Shown piece after piece: positions 32,701 through 43,633 of a DNA stretch of 64,000 nucleotides. The position numbers and the translations under genes are program-made. The stretch is from Pogonophryne albipinna (Eukaryota; Chordata; Actinopteri; Perciformes; Artedidraconidae), in NCBI GenBank assembly GCA_028583405.1, contig CM053264.1, positions 8,560,530 to 8,624,529 of the forward strand. The letters are read 5' to 3'. Position 1 is the first letter of the stretch. Each line of letters opens with the position of its first letter. The notes under the pieces were generated by a model. The model had not been told where the DNA came from. It saw nothing but the letters and a program-made list of their open reading frames with translations, and made no database searches.

Positions 32701-35700
32701 TCATGTTGCTGTTGCTGTATTTCATGTTGCTGTGTTTCATGTTGCTGTGTTTCATGTTCCTGTGTTTCATGTTCCTGTGTTTCATGTTCCTGTGTTTCAT
32801 GTTGCTGTGTTTCATGTTCCTGTGTTTCATGTTGCTGTTGCTGTATTTCATGTTGCTGTGTTTCATGTTGCTGTGTTTCATGTTCCTGTGTTTCATGTTA
32901 CTGTGTCTCATGTTCCTGTGTTTCATGTTCCTGTGTTTCATGTTCCTGTGTTTCATGTTCCTGTTGCTGTGTTTCATGTTCCTGTGTTTCATGTTCCTGT
33001 TGCTGTGTTTCATGTTCCTGTTGCTGTGTTTCATGTTACTGTGTTTCATGTTCCTGTGTTTCATGTTACTGTGTTTCATGTTCCTGTGTTTCATGTTCCT
33101 GTGTTTCCTGTTCCTGTGTTTCATGTTACTGTGTTTCATGTTCCTGTTGCTGTGTTTCATGTTCCTGTGTTTCATGTTGCTGTGTTTCATGTTCCTGTGT
33201 TTCATGTTACTGTGTTTCATGTTCCTGTGTTTCATGTTCCTGTTGCTGTGTTTCATGTTGCTGTGTTTCATGTTCCTGTGTTTCATGTTCCTGTGTTTCA
33301 TGTTCCTGCTGCTGTGTTTCATGTTCCTGTGTTTCCTGTTGCTGTGTTTCATGTTGCTGTGTTTCATGTTACTGTGTTTCATGTTACTGTGTTTCATGTT
33401 GCTCTGTTTCATGTTCCTGTGTTTCATGTTCCTGTGTTTCATGTTGCTGTGTTTCATGTTCCTGTGTTTCATGTTCCTGTGTTTCATGTTGCTGTGTTTC
33501 ATGTTCCTGTGTTTCATGTTGCTGTGTTTCATGTTGCTGTGTTTCATGTTCCTGTTACTGTGTTTCATGTTCCTGTGTTTCATGTACCTGTGTTTCCTGT
33601 TGCTGTGTTTCATGTTGCTGTGTTTCATGTTACTGTGTTTCATGTTACTGTGTTTCATGTTCCTGTGTTTCATGTTCCTGTTGCTGTGTTTCATGTTACT
33701 GTGTTTCATGTTGCTGTGTTTCCTGTTGCTGTGTTTCATGTTGCTGTGTTTCATGTTGCTGTGTTTCATGTTACTGTGTTTCATGTTCCTGTGTTTCATG
33801 TTCCTGTGTTTCCTGTTGCTGTGTTTCATGTTCCTGTGTTTCATGTTCCTGTGTTTCATGTTACTGTGTTTCATGTTCCTGTGTTTCATGTTCCTGTGTT
33901 TCATGTTCCTGTGTTTCATGTTGCTGTGTTTCATGTTCCTGTTGCTGTGTTTCATGTTCCTGTGTTTCATGTTCCTGTGTTTCATGTTCCTGTTGCTGTG
34001 TTTCATGTTCCTGTGTTTCATGTTCCTGTTGCTGTGTTTCATGTTCCTGTGTTTCATGTTCCTGTTGCTGTGTTTCATGTTACTGTGTTTCATGTTGCTG
34101 TGTTTCATGTTCCTGTGTTTCATGTTCCTGTGTTTCATGTTCCTGTTGCTGTGTTTCATGTTCCTGTTGCTGTGTTTCATGTTACTGTGTTTCATGTTGC
34201 TGTGTTTCATGTTCCTGTGTTTCATGTTCCTGTGTTTCATGTTCCTGTTACTGTGTTTCATGGTGCTGTGTTTCCTGTTCCTGTGTTTCATGTTACTGTG
34301 TTTCATGTTCCTGTTGCTGTGTTTCATGTTGCTGTGTTTCATGTTACTGTGTTTCATGTTCCTGTGTTTCATGTTACTGTGTTTCATGTTCCTGTTACTG
34401 TGTTTCATGTTCCTGTGTTTCCTGTTCCTGTGTTTCATGTTGCTGTTGTTCATGTTGCTGTGTTTCATGTTCCTGTGTTTCATGTTGCTGTGTTTCATGT
34501 TCCTGTGTTTCATGTTACTGTGTTTCATGTTCCTGTGTTTCATGTTGCTGTGTTTCATGTTACTGTGTTTCATGTTCCTGTGTTTCATGTTCCTGTTGCT
34601 GTGTGTCATGTTCCTGTGTTTCATGTTCCTGTGTTTCATGTTCCTGTGTTTCATGTTACTGTGTTTCATGTTGCTGTGTTTCATGTTCCTGTGTTTCATG
34701 TTCCTGTTACTGTGTTTCATGTTGATGTGTTTCATGTTCCTGTTGCTGTGTTTCATGTTGCTGTGTTTCATGTTCCTGTGTTTCATGTTCCTGTGTTTCA
34801 TGTTGCTGTGTTTCATGTTACTGTGTTTCATGTTCCTGTGTTTCATGTTCCTGTGTTTCCTGTTGCTGTGTTTCATGTTACTGTGTTTCATGTTACTGTG
34901 TTTCATGTTCCTGTGTTTCATGTTCCTGTGTTTCATGTTCCTGTGTTTCATGTTCCTGTGTTTCCTGTTGCTGTGTTTCATGTTACTGTGTTTCATGTTC
35001 CTGTGTTTCATGTTCCTGTGTTTCCTGTTGCTGTGTTTCATGTTGCTGTGTTTCATGTTACTGTGTTTCATGTTCCTGTGTTTCATGTTCCTGTTGCTGT
35101 GTTTCATGTTACTGTGTTTCATGTTGCTGTGTTTCCTGTTGCTGTGTTTCATGTTGCTGTGTTTCATGTTACTGTGTTTCATGTTCCTGTGTTTCATGTT
35201 CCTGTGTTTCCTGTTGCTGTGTTTCCTGTTGCTGTGTTTCATGTTCCTGTGTTTCATGTTCCTGTGTTTCATGTTACTGTGTTTCATGTTACTGTGTTTC
35301 ATGTTCCTGTGTTTCATGTTCCTGTGTTTCATGTTGCTGTGTTTCATGTTCCTGTTGCTGTGTTTCATGTTCCTGTGTTTCATGTTCCTGTGTTTCATGT
35401 TCCTGTTGCTGTGTTTCATGTTCCTGTGTTTCATGTTCCTGTGTTTCATGTTCCTGTTGCTGTGTTTCATGTTCCTGTGTTTCATGTTCCTGTTGCTGTG
35501 TTTCATGTTACTGTGTTTCATGTTCCTGTGTTTCATGTTCCTGTTGCTGTGTTTCATGTTCCTGTGTTTCATGTTCCTGTGTTTCATGTTCCTGTTGCTG
35601 TGTTTCATGTTCCTGTGTTTCATGTTCCTGTTGCTGTGTTTCATGTTACTGTGTTTCATGTTGCTGTGTTTCATGTTCCTGTGTTTCATGTTCCTGTGTT

Positions 35701-38700
35701 TCATGTTCCTGTTACTGTGTTTCATGGTACTGTGTTTCCTGTTCCTGTGTTTTTCATGTTACTGTGTTTCATGTTCCTGTTGCTGTGTTTCATGTTGCTG
35801 TGTTTCATGTTACTGTGTTTCATGTTACTGTGTTTCATGTTCCTGTTACTGTGTTTCATGTTCCTGTGTTTCCTGTTCCTGTGTTTCATGTTGCTGTTGT
35901 TCATGTTGCTGTGTTTCATGTTCCTGTGTTTCATGTTGCTGTGTTTCATGTTCCTGTGTTTCATGTTCCTGTGTTTCATGTTGCTGTTGTTCATGTTGCT
36001 GTGTTTCATGTTCCTGTGTTTCATGTTGCTGTGTTTCATGTTACTGTGTTTCATGTTACTGTGTTTCATGTTCCTGTTGCTGTGTGTCATGTTCCTGTGT
36101 TTCATGTTCCTGTGTTTCATGTTCCTGTTACTGTGTTTCATGTTGATGTGTTTCATGTTCCTGTTGCTGTGTTTCATGTTGCTGTGTTTCATGTTCCTGT
36201 GTTTCATGTTCCTGTGTTTCATGTTGCTGTGTTTCATGTTACTGTGTTTCATGTTGCTGTGTTTCATGTATCTGTGTTTCCTGTTGCTGTGTTTCATGTT
36301 CCTGTGTTTCATGTTCCTGTGTTTCATGTTCCTGTGTTTCCTGTTGCTGTGTTTCATGTTGCTGTGTTTCATGTTACTGTGTTTCATTTTGCTGTGTTTC
36401 ATGTTCCTGTGTTTCATGTTCCTGTGTTTCATGTTCCTGTTACTGTGTTTCATGTTGATGTGTTTCATGTTCCTGTTGCTGTGTTTCATGTTGCTGTGTT
36501 TCATGTTCCTGTGTTTCATGTTGCTGTGTTTCATGTTCCTGTGTTTCATGTTGCTGTGTTTCATGTTACTGTGTTTCATGTTGCTGTGTTTCATGTTCCT
36601 GTGTTTCATGTTGCTGTGTTTCATGTATCTGTGTTTCCTGTTGCTGTGTTTCATGTTCCTGTGTTTCATGTTCCTGTGTTTCATGTTCCTGTGTTTCCTG
36701 TTGCTGTGTTTCATGTTGCTGTGTTTCATGTTACTGTGTTTCATTTTGCTGTGTTTCATGTTCCTGTGTTTCATGTTCCTGTGTTTCCTGTTGCTGTGTT
36801 ACTGTGTTTCATGTTACTGTGTTTCATGTTACTGTGTTTCATGTTCCTGTTGCTGTGTTTCATGTTACTGTGTTTCATGTTCCTGTGTTTCATGTTCCTG
36901 TTGCTGTGTTTCATGTTACTGTGTTTCATGTTCCTGTGTTTCATGTTCATGTTCCTGTGTTTCATGTTACTGTGTTTCATGTTGCTATGTTTCATGTTCC
37001 TGTGTTTCATGTTCCTGTGTTTCATGTTCCTGTTACTGTGTTTCATGTTACTGTGTTTCATGTTCCTGTGTTTCATGTTCCTGTTGCTGTGTTTCATGTT
37101 CCTGTGTTTCATGTTCCTGTTGCTGTGTTTCATGTTACTGTGTTTCATGTTCCTGTGTTTCCTGTTCCTGTGTTTCATGTTCCTGTGTTTCCTGTTCCTG
37201 TGTTTCATGTTCCTGTGTTTCATGTTCCTGTGTTTCATGTTACTGTGTTTCATGTTACTGTGTTTCATGTTCCTGTGTTTCATGTTGCTGTGTTTCATGT
37301 TGCTGTGTTTCATGTTCCTGTGTTTCATGTTCCTGTGTTTCCTGTTCCTGTGTTTCATGTTACTGTGTTTCATGTTCCTGTGTTTCCTGTTCCTGTGTTT
37401 CATGTTGCTGTGTTTCATGTTCCTGTGTTTCATGTTCCTGTTGCTGTGTTTCATGTTGCTGTGTTTCATGTTCCTGTGTTTCATGTTCCTGTGTTTCATG
37501 TTACTGTGTTTCATGTTACTGTGTTTCATGTTACTGTGTTTCATGTTCCTGTTGCTGTGTTTCATGTTGCTGTGTTTCATGTTCCTGTGTTTCATGTTCC
37601 TGTTGCTGTGTTTCATGTTCCTGTGTTTCATGTTCCTGTGTTTCATGTTCCTGTTGCTGTGTTTCATGTTGCTGTGTTTCATGTTCCTGTGTTTCAGGTT
37701 CCTGTGTTTCATGTTCCTGTGTTTCATGTTGCTGTGTTTCATGTTACTGTGTTTCCTGTTCCTGTGTTTCATGTTGCTGTGTTTCATGTTCCTGTTGCTG
37801 TGTTTCATGTTGCTGTGTTTCATGTTCCTGTGTTTCATGTTACTGTGTTTCATGTTCCTGTGTTTCATGTTACTGTGTTTCATGTTACTGTGTTTCATTT
37901 TCCTGTGTTTCATGTTCCTGTTGCTGTGTTTCATGTTCCTGTCTTTCATGTTCCTGTTGCTGTGTTTCATGTTGCTGTGTTTCATGTTCCTGTCTTTCAT
38001 GTTCCTGTTGCTGTGTTTCATGTTCCTGTGTTTCATGTTCCTGTGTTTCATGTTACTGTGTTTCATGTTCCTGTTTTTCATGTTGCTGTGTTTCATGTTC
38101 CTGTGTTTCATGTTCCTGTGTTTCATGTTCCTGTCTTTCATGTTCCTGTCTTTCATGTTCCTGTTGCTGTGTTTCATGTTCCTGTGTTTCATGTTCCTGT
38201 GTTTCATGTTCCTGTGTTTCATGTTACTGTGTTTCATGTTCCTGTGTTTCATGTTACTGTGTTTCATGTTCCTGTGTTTCATGTTCCTGTGTTTCATGTT
38301 CTTGCTGCTGTGTTTCATGTTGTTGTGTTTCATGTTCCTGTGTTTCATGTTGCTGTGTTTCATGTTGCTGTGTTTCATGTTCCTGTGTTTCATGTTGCTG
38401 TGTTTCATGTTCCTGTTGCTGTGTTTAATGTTGCTGTGTTTCATGTTCCTGTGTTTCATGTTACTGTGTTTCATGTTCCTGTGTTTCATGTTGCTGTGTT
38501 TCATGTTACTGTGTTTCCTGTTCCTGTGTTTCATGTTGCTGTGTTTCATGTTCCTGTTGCTGTGTTTCATGTTGCTGTGTTTCATGTTCCTGTGTTTCAT
38601 GTTACTGTGTTTCATGTTCCTGTGTTTCATGTTACTGTGTTTCATGTTCCTGTGTTTCATGTTGCTGTGTTTCATGTTACTGTGTTTCATGTTGCTGTGT

Positions 38701-41700
38701 TTCATGTTCCTGTGTTTCCTGTTGCAGTGTTTCACGTTCCTGTATTTCATGTTCCTGTGTTTCATGTTCCTGTGTTTCATGTTGCTGTGTTTCATGTTCC
38801 TGTGTTTCCTGTTGCTGTGTTTCATGTTGCTGTGTTTCATGTTACTGTGTTTCATGTTACTGTGTTTCATGTTGCTCTGTTTCATGTTCCTGTGTTTCAT
38901 GTTCCTGTGTTTCCTGTTGCTGTGTTTCATGTTCCTGTGTTTCATGTTCCTGTGTTTCATGTTGCTGTGTTTCATGTTCCTGTGTTTCATGTTGCTGTGT
39001 TTCATGTTCCTGTGTTTCATGTTCCTGTGTTTCATGTTCCTGTTGCTGTGTTTCATGTTACTGTGTTTCATGTTCCTGTGTTTCATGTTCCTGTGTTTCC
39101 TGTTGCTGTGTTTCATGTTGCTGTGTTTCATGTTACTGTGTTTCATGTTCCTGTGTTTCATGTTCCTGTGTTTCATGTTGCTGTGTTTCATGTTACTGTG
39201 TTTCATGTTGCTGTGTTTCATGTTGCTGTGTTTCATGTTGCTGTGTTTCATGTTCCTGTGTTTCATGTTCCTGTGTTTCATGTTCCTGTGTTTCCTGTTG
39301 CTGTGTTTCATGTTCCTGTGTTTCATGTTACTGTGTTTCATGTTCCTGTGTTTCATGTTCCTGTGTTTCATGTTCCTGTGTTTCATGTTGCTGTGTTTCA
39401 TGTTCCTGTTGCTGTGTTTCATGTTCCTGTGTTTCATGTTCCTGTGTTTCATGTTCCTGTTGCTGTGTTTCATGTTCCTGTGTTTCATGTTCCTGTGTTT
39501 CATGTTCCTGTTGCTGTGTTTCATGTTCCTGTGTTTCATGTTCCTGTTGCTGTGTTTCATGTTACTGTGTTTCATGTTCCTGTGTTTCATGTTCCTGTTG
39601 CTGTGTTTCATGTTCCTGTGTTTCATGTTCCTGTGTTTCATGTTCCTGTTGCTGTGTTTCATGTTCCTGTGTTTCATGTTCCTGTTGCTGTGTTTCATGT
39701 TACTGTGTTTCATGTTGCTGTGTTTCATGTTCCTGTGTTTCATGTTCCTGTGTTTCATGTTCCTGTTACTGTGTTTCATGGTGCTGTGTTTCCTGTTCCT
39801 GTGTTTCATGTTACTGTGTTTCATTTTCCTGTTGCTGTGTTTCATGTTGCTGTGTTTCATGTTACTGTGTTTCATGTTCCTGTGTTTCATGTTACTGTGT
39901 TTCATGTTCCTGTTACTGTGTTTCATGTTCCTGTGTTTCCTGTTCCTGTGTTTCATGTTGCTGTTGTTCATGTTGCTGTGTTTCATGTTCCTGTGTTTCA
40001 TGTTGCTGTGTTTCATGTTCCTGTGTTTCATGTTACTGTGTTTCATGTTCCTGTTGCTGTGTGTCATGTTCCTGTGTTTCATGTTCCTGTGTTTCATGTT
40101 GCTGTGTTTCATGTTACTGTGTTTCATGTTCCTGTGTTTCATGTTCCTGTTGCTGTGTGTCATGTTCCTGTGTTTCATGTTCCTGTGTTTCATGTTCCTG
40201 TGTTTCATGTTGCTGTGTTTCATGTTCCTGTGTTTCATGTTCCTGTGTTTCATGTTCCTGTTACTGTGTTTCATGTTGCTGTGTTTCATGTTCCTGTTGC
40301 TGTGTTTCATGTTGCTGTGTTTCATGTTCCCTGTGTTTCATGTTGCTGTGTTTCATGTTGCTGTGTTTCATGTTGCTGTGTTTCATGTTCCTGTGTTTCA
40401 TGTTGCTGTGTTTCATGTTCCTGTGTTTCATGTTCCTGTGTTTCATGTTACTGTGTTTCATGTTCCTGTGTTTCATGTTACTGTGTTTCATGTTCCTGTG
40501 TTTCATGTTACTGTGTTTCATGTTGCTGTGTTTCATGTTCCTGTGTTTCATGTTCCTGTTACTGTGTTTCATGGTGCTGTGTTTCCTGTTCCTGTGTTTC
40601 ATGTTACTGTGTTTCATGTTCCTGTTACTGTGTTTCATGTTGCTGTGTTTCATGTTCCTGTCTTTCATGTTCCTGTTCCTGTGTTTCATGTTCCTGTGTT
40701 TCATGTTACTGTGTTTCATGTTCCTGTTTTTCATGTTGCTGTGTTTCATGTTCCTGTGTTTCATGTTCCTGTGTTTCATGTTCCTGTCTTTCATGTTCCT
40801 GTCTTTCATGTTCCTGTTGCTGTGTTTCATGTTCCTGTGTTTCATGTTCCTGTGTTTCATGTTACTGTGTTTCATGTTCCTGTGTTTCATGTTACTGTGT
40901 TTCATGTTACTGTGTTTCATGTTCCTGTGTTTCATGTTCCTGTGTTTCATGTTCATGTTGCTGTGTTTCATGTTGTTGTGTTTCATGTTCCTGTGTTTCA
41001 TGTTGCTGTGTTTCATGTTGCTGTGTTTCATGTTCCTGTGTTTCATGTTGCTGTGTTTCATGTTCCTGTTGCTGTGTTTCATGTTCCTGTGTTTCATGTT
41101 CCTGTGTTTCATGTTCCTGTGTTTCATGTTCCTGTGTTTCATGTTGCTGTGTTTCATGTTACTGTGTTTCATGTTCCTGTGTTTCATGTTGCTGTGTTTC
41201 ATGTTGCTGTGTTTCATGTTCCTGTGTTTCATGTTACTGTGTTTCATGTTCCTGTGTTTCATGTTGCTGTGTTTCATGTTACTGTGTTTCCTGTTCCTGT
41301 GTTTCATGTTGCTGTGTTTCATGTTCCTGTGTTTCATGTTCGTGTTGCTGTGTTTCATGTTGCTGTGTTTCATGTTCCTGTGTTTCATGTTACTGTGTTT
41401 CATGTTCCTGTGTTTCATGTTCCTGTGTTTCATGTTACTGTGTTTCATGTTCCTGTGTTTCATGTTCCTGTTGTTGTGTTTCATGTTGCTGTGTTTCATG
41501 TTCCTGTGTTTCATGTTCCTGTTGCTGTGTTTCATGTTGCTGTGTTTCATGTTCCTGTGTTTCATGTTCCTGTTGCTGTGTTTCATGTTCCTGTGTTTCA
41601 TGTTGCTGTGTTCCATGTTCCTGTGTTTCATGTTCCTGTGTTTCATGTTCCTGTGTTTCATGTTCCTGTGTTTCATGTTCCTGTGTTTCATGTTACTGTG

Positions 41701-41862
41701 TTTCATGTTCCTGTGTTTCATGTTGCTGTGTTTCATGTTCCTGTGTTTCATGTTCCTGTGTTTCATGTTCCTGTGTTTCATGTTCCTGTGTTTCATGTTA
41801 CTGTGTTTCATGTTCCTGTGTTTCATGTTCCTGTGTTTCATGTTCCTGTGTTTCATGTTCAT
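29799..41862. repeat. 12-kb minisatellite with a 15-bp unit (TGTTCCTGTGTTTCA)
   Basis: Roughly 780 copies of a 15-base unit. The main variation is at the fifth base (TGTTC, TGTTG or TGTTA followed by CTGTGTTTCA), with TTTCC endings and 21-base units (an extra CTGTTG) as further variants. A variants are rare before about 33.0 kb and common after; 21-base units first appear near 31.4 kb. CpG is almost absent and the plus strand is about half T and very poor in A. Because 15 is divisible by 3 and most frames lack a stop in the unit, five of six frames stay open for kilobases. The encoded VFHVP, LCFMF, CVSCS, KHRNM and ETQEH repeats are therefore not evidence of a protein. It begins after CTTACGCCTTGCTA and ends before a run of A. 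Confidence 0.97.
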
Positions 41863-42100
41863 GAAAAAAAAAAAATGCAAAAAAAAAATGCAAAAAATCA
41901 ACAAAGTATAGTATTTCGAAAATATATTAAAAAACGACATAGTATGTATGTGGAAAATATCAGAAAACGTTCTGGTTTAGTGTGTCAAAAAGATCAGGAA
42001 AAACGACATAGTATAGAATGTCCAAAATGTAAATACAAATAACATAGTGACTATGTTGGAAAATAGTCATAGTGTAGTATGTTGGAAAAATCAGAAATGG
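41863..42100. repeat. A-rich and CATAGTATG-type repeat after the minisatellite
   Basis: Begins with A-rich sequence (two AAAAAAATGC runs) and continues with diverged units containing GACATAGTATG and GTCATAGTGTAGTATG. The same style of sequence occurs at 28800-29560 and 42240-42390. Confidence 0.7.
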
Positions 42101-42235
42101 TCATAGTATAGTACCGTAAGTTCTTCAGAAACTCCAGAAGCCACCGTCTTCATTGATGTCAGATGTACTTGCACTCGGTGTTCCGGGAAAAGAACAAAAA
42201 TACACCATGAAGTCAGTTTAGTAGAATGAAAATAT
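42101..42235 (+). repeat. right copy of the sequence bracketing the minisatellite
   Basis: The direct-repeat partner of 29564-29699. Differences include CTCCAG for CTCAAG, CATT for CGTT and AAAAGAAC for TAAAGAGG. Confidence 0.9.
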
Positions 42236-42396
42236 CTATAATATATAAAAACGTAAAAAATCAATAAAGTATAGTATGTCCAAAATGTAAATACAAATAG
42301 CATAGTATACTATGACTATGTTGGAAAAAAGTCATAGTATAGTAGGCACTGACTATAGAATGGAAATATAGGAAAAACGACATAGTATTATACAGA

Positions 42397-42456
42397 TATG
42401 GGCAAACTAAAGCCCGCGGGCCATATACGGCCCGTTGGGCTTTTTAATCCGGCCAA
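42397..42456. mobile_element. terminal fragment of a hAT-like DNA transposon
   Basis: GATATGGGCAAACTAAAGCC followed by CGCGGGCCATATACGGCCCG matches the widespread vertebrate hAT-type terminal sequence as I remember it. The rest of the element is not recognisable; sequence to about 43080 contains no gene and ends in TTAATGCGATAATTTTGACAG-type repeat debris. Confidence 0.5.
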
Positions 42457-43299
42457 CCGAATATTGGTACAAAACTGTCTGTGCACACGGAGACCGACTC
42501 TGTCGTCCGGTGATCTAACCGCCTTCTGGAAAAGCTTCACAAGTACGTCGGTACGCAAATGCACTTTGTGACACAAGTGATGGTACGCATTTCAGATTAC
42601 GCACATAACCTGCGTACCAGTTATGTGTTACCTGTACTACAGCAAAAGTATTCTCCGTCGGGACTTCTTGCAACAACACCACGCCGTTATCTTGATTCTG
42701 ATTGGCCAGAAGACATTATCAAAGATGTTCTATTGAGAAGACGATCACTACGTGACAAAAGTTTTCAAAAACGTTTCTGGTCTTCGGTATTTCCAGACAA
42801 GTGGCTACTGAAATCAATCTTACTAACTGCTGTCTGTGCAATTTACTCCGCGAGTTGGCGGACTTTATTTTGCTTACTTTAACATCATTTTTCATGGTGG
42901 GGCTAAGCCATTTCTTGGTATGGGTGTAGCCTACCCCAGCCATACCCTGACGCTGCCACTGGTGGGATGTATGGGGCTGGGGCGGGCCATTCTGCACGCA
43001 TTAAATACGTTAAATATTTTAATGCAATTAATTCAAAAAATGAATTACTGCCGTTAATGCGATAATTTTGACAGCATTAATAATAATATATATAATATAT
43101 GAGTATATATAATAATAATAATAATATACATAATTTCCCACGATATTCTAATTTATTGAGATGTAACTGTAAAAAGTATTTTTTTCTTAAATTTCAATGT
43201 TGGACGTTTAAAATCTGTGCTCCTTATAAGAATCAAACATGTTAATGTGAAACTGTTGTCTTTCTGGACAATTTGGACAATAAAGATGACTGCAAATGA
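42457..43299. other. intergenic region with repeat debris
   Basis: No gene seen. It holds degraded transposon sequence, an AT-rich TAATAATATA stretch at about 43080-43130 and otherwise unremarkable DNA. Confidence 0.4.
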
Positions 43300-43522
43300 T
43301 AAGAATTGAACCCTCAACATCCAGTCTTCAAGCAGTGTCCATCTGAGCTAGCTGTGTTTATTAGTTTGTCTGAAGAAGCAAACACATGTATAAGAAAACT
43401 CTTCTCTCCGCTTATTTGAGTTGATTATTTTACCTGAAAAATCCCTGTAAACAATAAGCATTGAACCCAGAACCTCCAATCTACTAGGCAGCGTTTTATC
43501 CCTGTGAGCTATTTGATCTGGG
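43300..43522 (-). repeat. two tRNA-like remnants
   Basis: On the minus strand, units at 43300-43372 and 43452-43522 each show a B-box-like GGGTTCAAT(T/G)C and an A-box-like TAGCTCAGAT or TAGCTCACAGG. They are about 150 bases apart. They resemble the group at 27655-28113 and look like tRNA-derived repeats. Confidence 0.5.
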
Positions 43523-43633
43523 AGAATTTAGTTTAATTTGGTAACCTAACTAATATGTTGCTCTGCACTCATCTTGGGAAGAAAAGAGAAGCAGGATGAT
43601 GGGATTATGGAGTATAAAACATAAATTCATAAA

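Noticed and set aside
29799..41862. CRISPR-like array
   Set aside because: There are no unique spacers: units are directly head-to-tail, and the host is clearly a vertebrate.
29786..42042. Very long open frames (up to 2871 codons plus, 1979 codons minus) read as giant repeat proteins
   Set aside because: They lie wholly in the 15-bp minisatellite, overlap in five frames, have no introns, start context or non-repeat domain, and follow from the unit length and composition.
42559..42882. 107-codon plus-strand frame next to the hAT-like fragment
   Set aside because: No transposase motif could be recognised; it may be a remnant, but the sequence does not support a call.
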